From Prochloron sp965198675 (GTDB taxonomy: Bacteria; Cyanobacteriota; Cyanobacteriia; Cyanobacteriales; Prochloraceae): a DNA stretch of 64,000 nucleotides. Shown piece after piece: positions 33,481 through 42,244 of the stretch. Below the pieces are notes generated by a model. The model was not told where the DNA came from. It saw only the letters and a program-made list of their open reading frames with translations, and did no database searches. The translations under genes and the position numbers were made by a program. The stretch is taken from contig OZ240666.1 of assembly GCA_965198675.1 (NCBI GenBank), forward strand, positions 3,286,001 through 3,350,000, read 5' to 3'. Numbering within the stretch: position 1 is the stretch's first letter; each line of letters opens with the position of its first letter.

Positions 33481-35130
33481 CTACGAGCCGGGAGTGCGCA
33501 ACATTTCCACCATTTCCTGCACTTCTAATGGTGGTGGGGAGGTGAGACGAGAAATAACCAATGTGACGACAAAATTAAGGACCATTCCTACTGTACCTAT
33601 TCCCTCGGCTGAGACACCGAAAAACCAGGGTGTCATGGCATAAAATTTAATTCCAATGATATAAATGGAGGTAAAAATCAAACCCACAACCATTCCGGCG
33701 ATCGCCCCTTCCCTATTGGTACGTTTATCAAATATCCCTAGGATAATAATAGGGAAGAAACTGGCTGCTGCTAAACCAAAGGCAAAGGCTACCACTTGAG
33801 CGACAAAACCGGGGGGGTTTATCCCAAAATACCCCGCTATAGCTATAGCTAACCCCACCATGACTCTCCCTACCATGACTCGGGTAGACTCGGAAGCATG
33901 GGGGTTTATCATGCGATAGTAGATATCGTGAGCTACGGAACTACTAATAACCAATAATAATCCAGAAGCGGTAGAAAGGGCTGCTGCTAACCCTCCAGCA
34001 GCTACTAAAGCAATGACCCCAGGAGCTAGTTTAGCTACTTCTGGGGTAGAGAGAACAATAATGTCCCGGTCTATTTTAATTTCGTTGGTCTCTTTGTCTG
34101 GAGTCAGTTCTATTAACTCATCTCCATTTTTATCTTCTAGAGTCAATAAACCGGTGTTTTCCCATTTCGTCACCCAGTCTAACTGTCTTACTTCTTCTAG
34201 GGTGTGGTTGTGTAAGCTATCAATGAGATTATAACGAGCAAAGGCAGCCATGGCTGGGGCTGTAGTATAAAGTAAGACAATGAATAACAAGGCCCAACCA
34301 GCAGAATAACGAGCTGCTCGGACGTTGGGGACTGTATAAAAGCGCACTATGACGTGGGGAAGTCCCGCAGTACCCACCATTAATGCTATGGTGATCAAGA
34401 GAACGTCCAACATGGATTTGTTGGCAAAGGGTTGGGTATATTCTTGAAAACCCAAATCCACTTGTACTCCGTTCAGTTTCTGGACAATGTCGCTGAAGGT
34501 AAAGGCTACCTGGGGAATAGGGTTTCCTGTTAAAATCCAGGCGATGGCCACTGCGGGGATAATATAGGCGATAATTAAAATGGAATACTGGGCTACTTGA
34601 GTCCAGGTAATGCCTTTCATACCCCCTAAAACAGCGAAAAACCCCACTATTACCATGCCGATAATGACTCCCACTTCCACTGGTACTTGGAGAAAGCGGC
34701 TGAAAACGATACCTACCCCCCGCATTTGTCCTGCTACATAGGTGAGGGAGACGAAGATAGCAGCCACAACGGCTACTAAACGAGCCATATTGGAATAATA
34801 GCGATCGCCTACAAAGTCGGGAACAGTATATTTGCCAAACTTTCGGAGATAGGGTGCTAGTAACAGGGCTAGGAGCACATATCCCCCAGTCCAACCCATG
34901 AGGTAGATAGAACCATCGTAACCCAGAAAGGAGATTAAACCTGCCATGGAGATAAAGGAGGCAGCAGACATCCAATCGGCGGCGGTAGCAGCACCGTTGG
35001 CAATAGCAGGAACCCCCTGTTCCGCGACAAAAAAGCCTTTGCTATCCTGCACCCGAGAGCGCCAACCGATATAGGTATAGATGAGAAAGGAGATGATGAC
35101 GAAGAGAATAGTCCAAATTTCAACCGACAT
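33481..35130 (-). CDS. Sodium:solute symporter (ActP-like cation/acetate or related)
   Basis: A 549-residue SSS-family transporter with about 13 membrane helices. Family sequence includes FFVAEQGVPAIANGAATAAD then WMSAASFISMAGL (about 33-65), FLGYDGSIYLMGWTGGYVLL, LPHVIVRFYTVPNVRAARYS and GGLAAALSTASGLLLVISSS. It carries an extra hydrophilic loop (DWVTKWENTGLLTLEDKNGD, about 320-360), seen in the branch that pairs with a DUF4212 subunit. That small gene lies 11 bases upstream, so the two form one transporter. The substrate is probably a short organic acid with Na+, not provable here. Confidence 0.92.
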   Translation of the reverse strand: MSVEIWTILFVIISFLIYTYIGWRSRVQDSKGFFVAEQGVPAIANGAATAADWMSAASFISMAGLISFLGYDGSIYLMGWTGGYVLLALLLAPYLRKFGKYTVPDFVGDRYYSNMARLVAVVAAIFVSLTYVAGQMRGVGIVFSRFLQVPVEVGVIIGMVIVGFFAVLGGMKGITWTQVAQYSILIIAYIIPAVAIAWILTGNPIPQVAFTFSDIVQKLNGVQVDLGFQEYTQPFANKSMLDVLLITIALMVGTAGLPHVIVRFYTVPNVRAARYSAGWALLFIVLLYTTAPAMAAFARYNLIDSLHNHTLEEVRQLDWVTKWENTGLLTLEDKNGDELIELTPDKETNEIKIDRDIIVLSTPEVAKLAPGVIALVAAGGLAAALSTASGLLLVISSSVAHDIYYRMINPHASESTRVMVGRVMVGLAIAIAGYFGINPPGFVAQVVAFAFGLAAASFFPIIILGIFDKRTNREGAIAGMVVGLIFTSIYIIGIKFYAMTPWFFGVSAEGIGTVGMVLNFVVTLVISRLTSPPPLEVQEMVEMLRTPGS

Positions 35131-35141
35131 TATTTCCTCTC

Positions 35142-35387
35142 TTATTTATATTTACGGTCTATTTTGTCCATTTGAATAGCATAGATGAAAATCAGGGCGA
35201 CGAAGACAAAGATTGAACCCTGTTGGGCGATCCAGAAACCCAGAGGTAGGTTCCCCAAAGATATGGTGTTTAATGGTACTACTAGCAAAATGCCCAATAA
35301 AAGGGAAACCGCTCCCCAAACAATCAGGAGATTGCGGATTAAATTGGTATTGGCGCGCCAGTAGGCTTGACGTTTATCTTGATTCAT
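35142..35387 (-). CDS. DUF4212 small subunit of sodium/solute symporter
   Basis: An 81-residue protein with two membrane helices, MNQDKRQAYWRANTNLIRNL at the start and NLPLGFWIAQQGSIFVFVAL in the second helix. It is the standard DUF4212 protein found directly upstream of this class of symporter. The correct start is the ATG at 35387. The frame extends upstream only into a dispersed repeat (RLCAFARYS). Confidence 0.93.
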   Translation of the reverse strand: MNQDKRQAYWRANTNLIRNLLIVWGAVSLLLGILLVVPLNTISLGNLPLGFWIAQQGSIFVFVALIFIYAIQMDKIDRKYK

Positions 35388-35390
35388 GGA

Positions 35391-35500
35391 GTATCGCGCA
35401 AAGGCGCAAAGACGCAAAGGGGGGAAAGGAGTACTATTATACCTCTCTTTCTTCCTCGGCGCCCTCTGCGCCTCTGCGGTTTATTTTAATATGCTATACT
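35391..35500. repeat. MITE-like repeat, copy 2 (upstream flank of the symporter operon)
   Basis: A near-duplicate of 33338-33448 in the same orientation, sharing the left arm ATCGCGCAAAGGCGCAAAGA, the right arm ending CTCTGCGGTTTATTTTA, and the adjoining CTATAC...CATGAC. It starts four bases before the DUF4212 start codon, so it must carry, or separate the operon from, its promoter. Confidence 0.75.
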
Positions 35501-35740
35501 ATTCATGACCGAGATTTTTTCCCAAAAATGACCATGGCTGAAGATTTTCATGAATATCGACAATCCCTCTTAAAGGAGTACGGGGAGTGGGGTAAACTAT
35601 ACACAGAAACAGATATCGCTTTCATAAGAAAGTTAATATATAAACGAATACAGCTCAACTTAAGTTGAATAGTAAAGGAGCTGAAACTCTCTCACTCCCA
35701 GTTTCCTGAAGCTGAAGTTCCAGAAAGGGAACGACTCCCG

Positions 35741-38737
35741 GTGTTAGAAGGGTTACAGAAGTACCCAGGGCAACAGATATTACTGGTGGGGAGACCAGGT
35801 TCCGGAAAGTCTACCACTTTAGAGCGTTTGTTGTGGGAAAAAGCCAAGGGGGAAGGTGAAATACCTGTGTTAGTGGAGTTACGGAGCTATCAGAATTCTA
35901 CCCTGGACTGCATTAGGAGGTTTTTTGCTCACCATGGGTTGCACTTGTCAAAAGCTGAAATAGAGGATTTGTTGCAAGAAGGGAAGTTATTCTTGCTCTT
36001 TGATGGTTTAAATGAGTTACCAAACCAGGAAGCAAGAGAAGAGATAAGTCAGTTTCGCCAACAGTATAGCCAACTCTCGGCAATTTTCACCACCCGAGAA
36101 CTGAGTGCAGGGGGAGACTTAGGGCTCCAGAAGCAGTTGGAAATGGAACCCCTCACGGAAGAACAGATAAAAGAGTTTGTCTCTGCTTATTTACCGGAAA
36201 CTGGGGATGAATTGTTGCAAAAGCTGGATCCTCGTCTGGCGGATATTCGCCAAACCCCCCTCTTTTTGTGGATATTGTGCGAAGTATTCAAGGAATTGAA
36301 GGAAGTACCGGAAAATGCGGGAATGTTGTTGCGCTATTTTGCTTTACAACAGGATAAGCTGAAAGAAGATGTGACAATGGAGCAAGAGTTGCGGGATAGA
36401 GCACCCCAGTTATTGCAAGCACTAGCAGTAGCTATGATGAAAGGGGAAACAAAAGAGGATTTGCGCTTGAAGATACCCCTCTGGGAAGCGGAGAATGTAT
36501 TGGAAGCGACTTTGAAACAGCTGGGAGCTAAAAAAGGAGTCAGTCGTAGCAAGGAGTGGCTGCAAAATTTGCTCTCCTATCATCTCATTCAGTTGGAAAA
36601 AGACGGTACCCGGGAATTTGTGCAGTTTCGCCACCAGCTAATTCAGGAATATTACGCCGCCGAGTGGTTGAAGTCCCAGTTGTCCAACTTAAAGGACGAT
36701 TTTTTGCAGCACCATTATCTCAACTATGTAAAATGGACAGAAGCGATCGCTCTCATGCTCAACTTGTCCGAAGATAGGGATAGAGAGCAAATTCTCCGGG
36801 TTGTGAAATTAGCTTTAGAGGTAGATTTGCAACTGGGAGCAAGGTTAGCTGGGGAGGTGCAGAAGCAGTTTCAAGGGAAAACAGTGGAGCTGGTTTGGGG
36901 TTGCCAAATTCCTCTCCTTGTTAAGATTGAGCTGTTAAAGAAGACGAAGAGTGAGAAGGCGATCGGGTTTCTGAGTCAAGCTTGGAAAGATTCTAACGTT
37001 TCGGTGCTTCGTTGTGCAGCAAGAGCACTGGCTCTAATAGGGAGTGAGAGAGCAGTAGAACCCCTCATTACTGCTTTGAAAGATTCTTACGGTTTGGCGC
37101 AGATTCATGCAGTATTACTCCTGGGTCTAATAGAAGACGATAGAGAAGAAAAACCCCTCATTACTGCTTTGAATGATTCTCCCACGAGGATACTGCTTAA
37201 TCCTGCTGCAAATAGGATTTATTATTCTGACAATCGGGGGTATAATCTTGCAGCATACGCTATGGGTAACGATAGAGCAGTAGAATTTCTTATTAATGTT
37301 TTGGCAGTTTTGAATTCTGACGATTGGGCGTATAGACGTGCAGTAGACGCCCGGGGTCTAATAGGGAGTGAGAGAGCAGTTTACCTCCTCATTACTGCTT
37401 TGAATTATTATTCTGACAATGGGATGCCTCTTTTTGCAGCGAAAGCCCTGGGTCTAATAGGGAGTGCGCGAGCAGTAGAACCCCTTATTAAGGCTTTGAA
37501 TGATTCTAACCATGTGGTGCGTAAGAGTGCAGCAGACGCCCTGGGTAAAATAGGGAGTGAGAGAGCAGTAGAACCCCTCATTAATGCTTTGAACGATTCT
37601 TGGGTGCGTAAGAGTGCAGCATACGCCCTGGGTAAAATAGGGAGTGAGAGAGCAGTAGAACCCCTCATTACTGCTTTGAATGATTCTGACAAAGAGGTGC
37701 GTGATAATGCAGCAGACGCCCTGGGTGAAATAGAGAGTGAGAGAGCAGTAGAACCCCTTATTAATGCTTTGAACTGCGAGGTGAGTATGAATGCAGTATA
37801 CGCCCTGGGTCACATAGGGAGTGAGAGAGCAGTAGCACTCCTCATTAATGCTTTGAATGATTCTGACAAAGAGGTGCGTAGTCGTGCAGCGGAAGCCCTG
37901 GGTCAAATAGGAGACGAGAGCGCAGTAGAACCCCTCATTAATGCTTTGAACCATTCTGATAAGTGGGAGGTGCGTTTTTATGCAGCGGAAGCCCTGGGTA
38001 AAATAGGGAGTGAGACAGCAGTAGAACCCCTCATTAATGCTTTGAACCATTCTGAAGATTGGGTGCGTTATCATGCAGCATACGCCCTGGGTGAAATAGG
38101 AGACGATAGAGCAGTAGAACCCCTTATTAATGCTTTGAATGATTCTGAACATGGGGTGCGTAAGAGTGCAGCAGACGCCCTGGGTAAAATAGGGAGTGCG
38201 CAAGCAGTAGAACCCCTTATTAATGCTTTGAATGATTCTGACGATTGGGTGCGTTTTTATGCAGCAATAGCCCTGGGTGAAATAGGAGACGAGAGAGCAG
38301 TAGAACTCCTTATTAATGCTTTGAATGATTCTGAACATGGGGTGCGTCGTGGTGCAGCAATAGCCCTGGGTAAAATAAGAGACGAGAGAGCAGTAGAACC
38401 CCTTATTAATGCTTTGAATGATTCTGACGATGGGGTGCGTTATCGTGCAGCGGAAGCCCTGGTTCAAATACTGGTTCAAATAGGAGACGAGAGAGCAGTA
38501 GAATTTTTTATTATTATTAATGCTTTGATAGATCCTAATAATTCGATGCGTCTTTGTAGTTTTGTAGCGAAAACCCTGGAAAAAATACTGTACCCTGAAC
38601 TATTACCGCGCCTCATTGAGTTTATTCCCACGACAGCAGGTCTATATATCCTTGGCATCATTACTGCTATTCAAAAGCGTTGTAACTACTACAACTACCA
38701 AATATTTCATTCAAAATCACCCAGAACCTTCTTCTAA
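35741..38737 (+). CDS. NACHT NTPase with long HEAT-repeat array (N-terminal stop, C-terminal frameshift)
   Basis: A frame of 998 codons from GTG. The NACHT domain has Walker A LLVGRPGSGKSTTLERLL (residues about 14-31), Walker B LFLLFDGLNELPNQEAREE (about 87-105) and the later winged-helix part (FRHQLIQEYYAAEWL, about 298). From about 415 to 930 there are some sixteen HEAT units with consensus AVEPLINALNDSxxxVRxxA followed by ALGxIG. Upstream, the same frame continues to an ATG at 35528 (MTMAEDFHEYRQSLLKEYGE), interrupted only by a TGA at 35666. Downstream, a frameshift near 38705 hides a natural tail (TYINIKDSTIEQLAGND, RDNIGTQNN) ending at 38852. Intact relatives are STAND signalling or anti-phage proteins. 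The core ATPase and array are whole, the ends damaged. Confidence 0.85.
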   Translation: MLEGLQKYPGQQILLVGRPGSGKSTTLERLLWEKAKGEGEIPVLVELRSYQNSTLDCIRRFFAHHGLHLSKAEIEDLLQEGKLFLLFDGLNELPNQEAREEISQFRQQYSQLSAIFTTRELSAGGDLGLQKQLEMEPLTEEQIKEFVSAYLPETGDELLQKLDPRLADIRQTPLFLWILCEVFKELKEVPENAGMLLRYFALQQDKLKEDVTMEQELRDRAPQLLQALAVAMMKGETKEDLRLKIPLWEAENVLEATLKQLGAKKGVSRSKEWLQNLLSYHLIQLEKDGTREFVQFRHQLIQEYYAAEWLKSQLSNLKDDFLQHHYLNYVKWTEAIALMLNLSEDRDREQILRVVKLALEVDLQLGARLAGEVQKQFQGKTVELVWGCQIPLLVKIELLKKTKSEKAIGFLSQAWKDSNVSVLRCAARALALIGSERAVEPLITALKDSYGLAQIHAVLLLGLIEDDREEKPLITALNDSPTRILLNPAANRIYYSDNRGYNLAAYAMGNDRAVEFLINVLAVLNSDDWAYRRAVDARGLIGSERAVYLLITALNYYSDNGMPLFAAKALGLIGSARAVEPLIKALNDSNHVVRKSAADALGKIGSERAVEPLINALNDSWVRKSAAYALGKIGSERAVEPLITALNDSDKEVRDNAADALGEIESERAVEPLINALNCEVSMNAVYALGHIGSERAVALLINALNDSDKEVRSRAAEALGQIGDESAVEPLINALNHSDKWEVRFYAAEALGKIGSETAVEPLINALNHSEDWVRYHAAYALGEIGDDRAVEPLINALNDSEHGVRKSAADALGKIGSAQAVEPLINALNDSDDWVRFYAAIALGEIGDERAVELLINALNDSEHGVRRGAAIALGKIRDERAVEPLINALNDSDDGVRYRAAEALVQILVQIGDERAVEFFIIINALIDPNNSMRLCSFVAKTLEKILYPELLPRLIEFIPTTAGLYILGIITAIQKRCNYYNYQIFHSKSPRTFF

Positions 38738-38917
38738 ACCTACCCCGTCAGAAGAAACCTATATTAACATTAAAGACAGCACCATTGAACAACTCGCCGG
38801 TAACGATATCAACCAACGGGACAATATTGGTACCCAAAACAATCTAAAATAAAGCCCAAAAACCCCTCTGCGCCTTTGCGCCTTTGCGCGAAACAAAACC
38901 CCTAGGAGAAACCAACC

Positions 38918-39288
38918 ATGTCCGATCGCCCTAATATAACCATTTCTGGCAGCAACTTTAAAGACTTCGTTGCTAGAGACAAAACCGTTAAAGGAGACAA
39001 TATTGGTACCCAAAACAATTACTACAGACAACCAGAAAACCCCGAAATTCTAGCAGAAGAACTCGAAGCACTCCTGGAAAAAGAAATCCAGGGAGAAATC
39101 ATACCCGGGAAGAAGAACAACAAAAAGCGATCGCCCCTATAATAGAACGTATCCAACAAAACCCCACCCTGAAAGATAGACTCCTAGCAGCAGGGAAAGC
39201 TGGAACATTTACAGCCATTGAGCAGTGCAGTAAACACCCTTGGATTAAAATTCTAACTGCTGCCATCAAAGCTGCAATAGCACCGTAG
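38918..39288 (+). pseudogene. Small protein sharing the NIGTQNN motif, frameshifted
   Basis: Starts MSDRPNITISGSNFKDFVAR then GDNIGTQNNYYRQPENPE, and after a frameshift near 39105 continues EEEQQKAIAPIIERIQQNPT to AGTFTAIEQCSKHPWIKILT, ending at 39288. With the shift repaired it is about 123 residues and matches the common cyanobacterial family with an N-terminal polar repeat motif and a C-terminal helical domain. A 24-base stretch coding DNIGTQNN is identical to one at the concealed C-terminus of the NACHT gene just upstream. Confidence 0.65.
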
Positions 39289-39363
39289 GTTGGGAAAAGG
39301 TAACGAAACCCAACAGCCAAAGATATTTGTGTTGGGTAACGCTTACGCTCTACCCAACCTACG
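39285..39363. repeat. Palindromic GTAGGTTGGG...CCCAACCTAC repeat
   Basis: The outer arms GTAGGTTGGG and CCCAACCTAC are perfect complements, and the inner sequence contains GAAACCCAACAGCC and GTGTTGGGTAACGC. Shorter relatives with GGTTGGGTTGAGGCACGAAA occur at about 52291, 58512 and 27668. Confidence 0.75.
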
Positions 39364-39472
39364 CCCTGGTAACTGCTATATTTCTTGACAGAAGTTGACA
39401 AACTGAGGAAACTGGTTATATAATGATAAAAGACAACAGGTAACTGTCATAGTACGAGGTAACTGAATTCTA

Positions 39473-40252
39473 ATGCTGTCGAGACAAGAACTATTAAAAG
39501 GAGTAGAAAATCGCCGTGATATTGCTCGGATCGCCGACTTAGCAGAGCAAGCGCTAAAAACCTGGGAAGTTGTCGTAACGGATTTTATTTCTCCCCCAGT
39601 GCTAGCAGAAGCAAAACAAGTCTTTGCTCCCTTGAGTGCAGTACAGTTATTATCTTGGGGGGGGTACCCCCAAGCAGAACGACAAAGAATCGATATTGCA
39701 CGAGAAGAAATACCTTTAGAAAAATCCCAAATTAATCTTGCCATTTTAGAAATTGCAGGTAACTTTCTCTTTGACTCTGCTACCCACCGGGATTTTTTAG
39801 GAGCAATTCTCAGTACTGGGTTAGTGAGAGAGAAAATTGGGGATATTATCCTGAAAGGGGAACGAGGTGCTCAAGTAATTGTAGTCCCGGAGCTGGCAGA
39901 ATTTTTGGCTAGTAACTTAGTGCAAGTCCGTTCCGTCACCGTCAAAACCAAACCCATAGCAACAGAGGAATTGAAATTTCGTCCCCCTCAGAAAAAAGAA
40001 ATGACCACCGTAGAAGCTTCCATGAGGTTAGACGCGATCGCCTCCGCTGGGTTTGGTATGTCTCGCAGCAAAATGGTGCAAGCGATTTCTGCTGGAGACG
40101 TGCGCATTAATTGGAAAGAAGTGACCCAATCCAGTTATACTCTTAATGCTGGTGATTTAATCTCTATGAGGGGAAAGGGACGTTTAGAAGTAGGAGAGGT
40201 TTCCGTGACCAAAAAACAACGCTACCGCATTCACCTTACAAGATACAAGTAG
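39473..40252 (+). CDS. Photosystem II S4 domain protein (YlmH-like)
   Basis: A 259-residue protein of the family annotated as photosystem II S4 domain protein in cyanobacteria. The N-terminal half is MLSRQELLKGVENRRDIARI and LLSWGGYPQAERQRIDIA. Family residues in the middle are THRDFLGAILSTGLVREKIGD. A C-terminal S4 RNA-binding domain reads MRLDAIASAGFGMSRSKMVQ, then GDVRINWKEV. It is related to YlmH, which acts on stalled ribosomes in firmicutes; the cyanobacterial role is unclear. The start is the ATG at 39473. Confidence 0.92.
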   Translation: MLSRQELLKGVENRRDIARIADLAEQALKTWEVVVTDFISPPVLAEAKQVFAPLSAVQLLSWGGYPQAERQRIDIAREEIPLEKSQINLAILEIAGNFLFDSATHRDFLGAILSTGLVREKIGDIILKGERGAQVIVVPELAEFLASNLVQVRSVTVKTKPIATEELKFRPPQKKEMTTVEASMRLDAIASAGFGMSRSKMVQAISAGDVRINWKEVTQSSYTLNAGDLISMRGKGRLEVGEVSVTKKQRYRIHLTRYK

Positions 40253-40377
40253 GTATAACGCTTCCTAGACAACTTACGTTATGATAATTTATACTTTTGA
40301 GGAAACATTCTGCTCCTTTGCGCCTTTGCGCCTTTGCGCGAAACTCTCCCCACCCCTATTTTAAAAAGGAGTTGACA

Positions 40378-41394
40378 ATGGAATTTAAAGGAGCTAATAT
40401 CTTATCAGTGGAACAATTTAGTAGAGAAGACATTCGGACAATTTTACGAGTAGCGGAAACCATGGAACCCTACACTTTACCCCAAAAGAAAACCAGGGTA
40501 CTAGAAGGAGCAATACTGGGGAACCTTTTTTTTGAAGCAAGCACTCGCACCAGGCTAAGTTTTGGAGCAGCATTTAATCGATTAGGAGGTTCTGTGCGGG
40601 ACGTGGTAGGGTTTCAATTTTCATCTATGGCCAAAGGAGAATCTATTTACGATACCAGTAGAGTTATAAGTGGATATGTGGATATCTTAGTTGTTCGTCA
40701 CCCCCAAGAAGGATCCGTACTCAAGTTTGCTCAAGCCACTAATATTCCAGTTATTAATGGAGGAGACGGTGCTGGAGAACACCCCACTCAAGCTTTATTG
40801 GACATATATACGGTTTATAAGGAAAAAGAGAAAAACTTTGATAAGCTCAATGAATTAAAGATAGGTATGATAGGAGATTTGAAACATGGTCGTACCGTAC
40901 ACTCCTTTTCCAAATTGTTATCTCTCTTTGAAGACATGAAATTTATTTTTGTGGCTCCAGAGCAAATCCAAATGCCAGATAAAATTGTCAACCAGATAAA
41001 AAATGCCGGTCATGCTGTCATTCAGACTGATAAGCTTATAGAGGGAATCTCTGATGTAGATATTATTTACGTCACCAGAATGCAAGAAGAGCGTTTTGAC
41101 GAGAAAGAAGACTTCTCCTTCTATCAAGGTTATTATACTATCAACAGAGAAATCTACGATAAATATTGTCATCCCAAAACTATAATTATGCATCCTTTAC
41201 CACGAGATAGTAGACCTAAATCTAATGAATTAGATAATGATTTAAATAACTATAAAAACCTAGCTATTTTTCGACAGACAGATAATGGGGTTCCCGTGAG
41301 AATGGCTCTTTTTGCTCTCGTACTAGGGGTTGCTGATAAAATTCAGGAAACCGAGAGTAATGTGCAGTGGTATGTTCCCACACCGATAGGGTGA
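40378..41394 (+). CDS. pyrB: Aspartate carbamoyltransferase catalytic subunit
   Basis: A 338-residue enzyme joining carbamoyl phosphate and aspartate in pyrimidine synthesis. The carbamoyl-phosphate site is FFEASTRTRLSFGAAFNRLG (about 45-64), then MAKGESIYDTSRVISGY, VVRHPQEGSVL, GAGEHPTQALLDIYTVYKE, GDLKHGRTVHSFSKLLSLF and HPLPRDSRP near the end. The start is the ATG at 40378 with AAAGGAG ahead; codons upstream of it come from a dispersed repeat. The motifs look closer to the enterobacterial-type PyrB than to the form I expect in cyanobacteria, so transfer or a second ATCase is possible. No pyrI lies nearby. Confidence 0.93.
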   Translation: MEFKGANILSVEQFSREDIRTILRVAETMEPYTLPQKKTRVLEGAILGNLFFEASTRTRLSFGAAFNRLGGSVRDVVGFQFSSMAKGESIYDTSRVISGYVDILVVRHPQEGSVLKFAQATNIPVINGGDGAGEHPTQALLDIYTVYKEKEKNFDKLNELKIGMIGDLKHGRTVHSFSKLLSLFEDMKFIFVAPEQIQMPDKIVNQIKNAGHAVIQTDKLIEGISDVDIIYVTRMQEERFDEKEDFSFYQGYYTINREIYDKYCHPKTIIMHPLPRDSRPKSNELDNDLNNYKNLAIFRQTDNGVPVRMALFALVLGVADKIQETESNVQWYVPTPIG

Positions 41395-41411
41395 TGGGTA
41401 ACTGGGGAATT

Positions 41412-42194
41412 CTAGTCTGGATCTATTCCTGCTTGTCGCAAACGCGCTAACAATTGCTGTACTTGTTGTTGGGCTAATTCTTTAGCCACTCGCTCTCTTT
41501 GAGCTAATGCTCTAGCTATTCCCTCCTTTTCTGTCTCTGTAGGAATCCAATTTCCTTCGGCGTCATACCACCGTAACCACTGTCTCTGACAACCTTGATA
41601 CTCTCCCAACCACAGTCCTAAACCTATGTTCAGAGTGGGTAACCACAGTTTAGAGGAGTTTACTTCTAGGAGACGATAACCATTTTTCGTATTTTGAAAG
41701 GGAATTATTTCATTAGTTATCCCGTCAAAGATTATATAATAGGGAATGCGCAAAATTTTCTCATACACCTCCCATTTTGTCGGTTGTTTTCCTTTTGGCT
41801 TACTCCTTCCTAAATCTTCATTTCTGGTACTGGGAGACAGGAATTCTATAACGATAGATGGGGCTATTTTTTCTTGCCAGATAACATAGCTTAACCGCAG
41901 TGAGCGTTGTTGATATAGTCTATCTACTCCCACTACCGCAAACCAATCAGGACGTTTGTACCACTGGGTATGGTGGTGGTCATAGTAAAGATTTAAATCG
42001 CTGGCTACAAAAACTTTATCTGGGGAAATAGAAGGTAAAAATGTATTCTTGCACAATTGTGCTTGTAACAGGTGGTATTCATCGGGCAAACCAGATTCCT
42101 CCTCGCTGGGTAAGTCGTACATGGTAGGCAAATTTTCCCTCTCTGGGAGATTTAATTTAACCTGCTTTTCAATGGTAGATTTGGCTATGAACAT
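41412..42194 (-). CDS. Uma2 family endonuclease-like protein
   Basis: A 260-residue Uma2/DUF820 protein, a PD-(D/E)XK-fold family greatly expanded in cyanobacteria. The core is FVASDLNLYYDHHHTQWYKR with PDWFAVVGV, then APSIVIEFLSPSTRNEDLGR, then KWEVYEKILRIPYYIIFD. A C-terminal charged helix has repeated RVAKELAQQQVQQLLARLRQ. The catalytic PD...ExK residues appear present (PDW, IEF-LS). Function unknown; a nuclease role is inferred from the fold. Confidence 0.88.
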   Translation of the reverse strand: MFIAKSTIEKQVKLNLPERENLPTMYDLPSEEESGLPDEYHLLQAQLCKNTFLPSISPDKVFVASDLNLYYDHHHTQWYKRPDWFAVVGVDRLYQQRSLRLSYVIWQEKIAPSIVIEFLSPSTRNEDLGRSKPKGKQPTKWEVYEKILRIPYYIIFDGITNEIIPFQNTKNGYRLLEVNSSKLWLPTLNIGLGLWLGEYQGCQRQWLRWYDAEGNWIPTETEKEGIARALAQRERVAKELAQQQVQQLLARLRQAGIDPD

Positions 42195-42244
42195 AACTGC
42201 TCTCCTTTTTTCCGACTATCTCTCTATCTCCCCATGAAACCCCA

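Noticed and set aside
34229..34975. A 248-codon frame overlapping the symporter in another phase
   Set aside because: Ser/Arg/Leu-rich composition typical of an alternative frame; the symporter fully explains the region.
35666..35668. TGA as selenocysteine or programmed readthrough in the NACHT gene
   Set aside because: No selenocysteine-type hairpin was seen and many neighbouring genes carry ordinary nonsense lesions.
37454..38479. A 341-codon open frame antisense to the HEAT array
   Set aside because: It is a shadow of the repeated HEAT units; its own sequence is a monotonous IIQSINKGFYCS repeat with no start signal.
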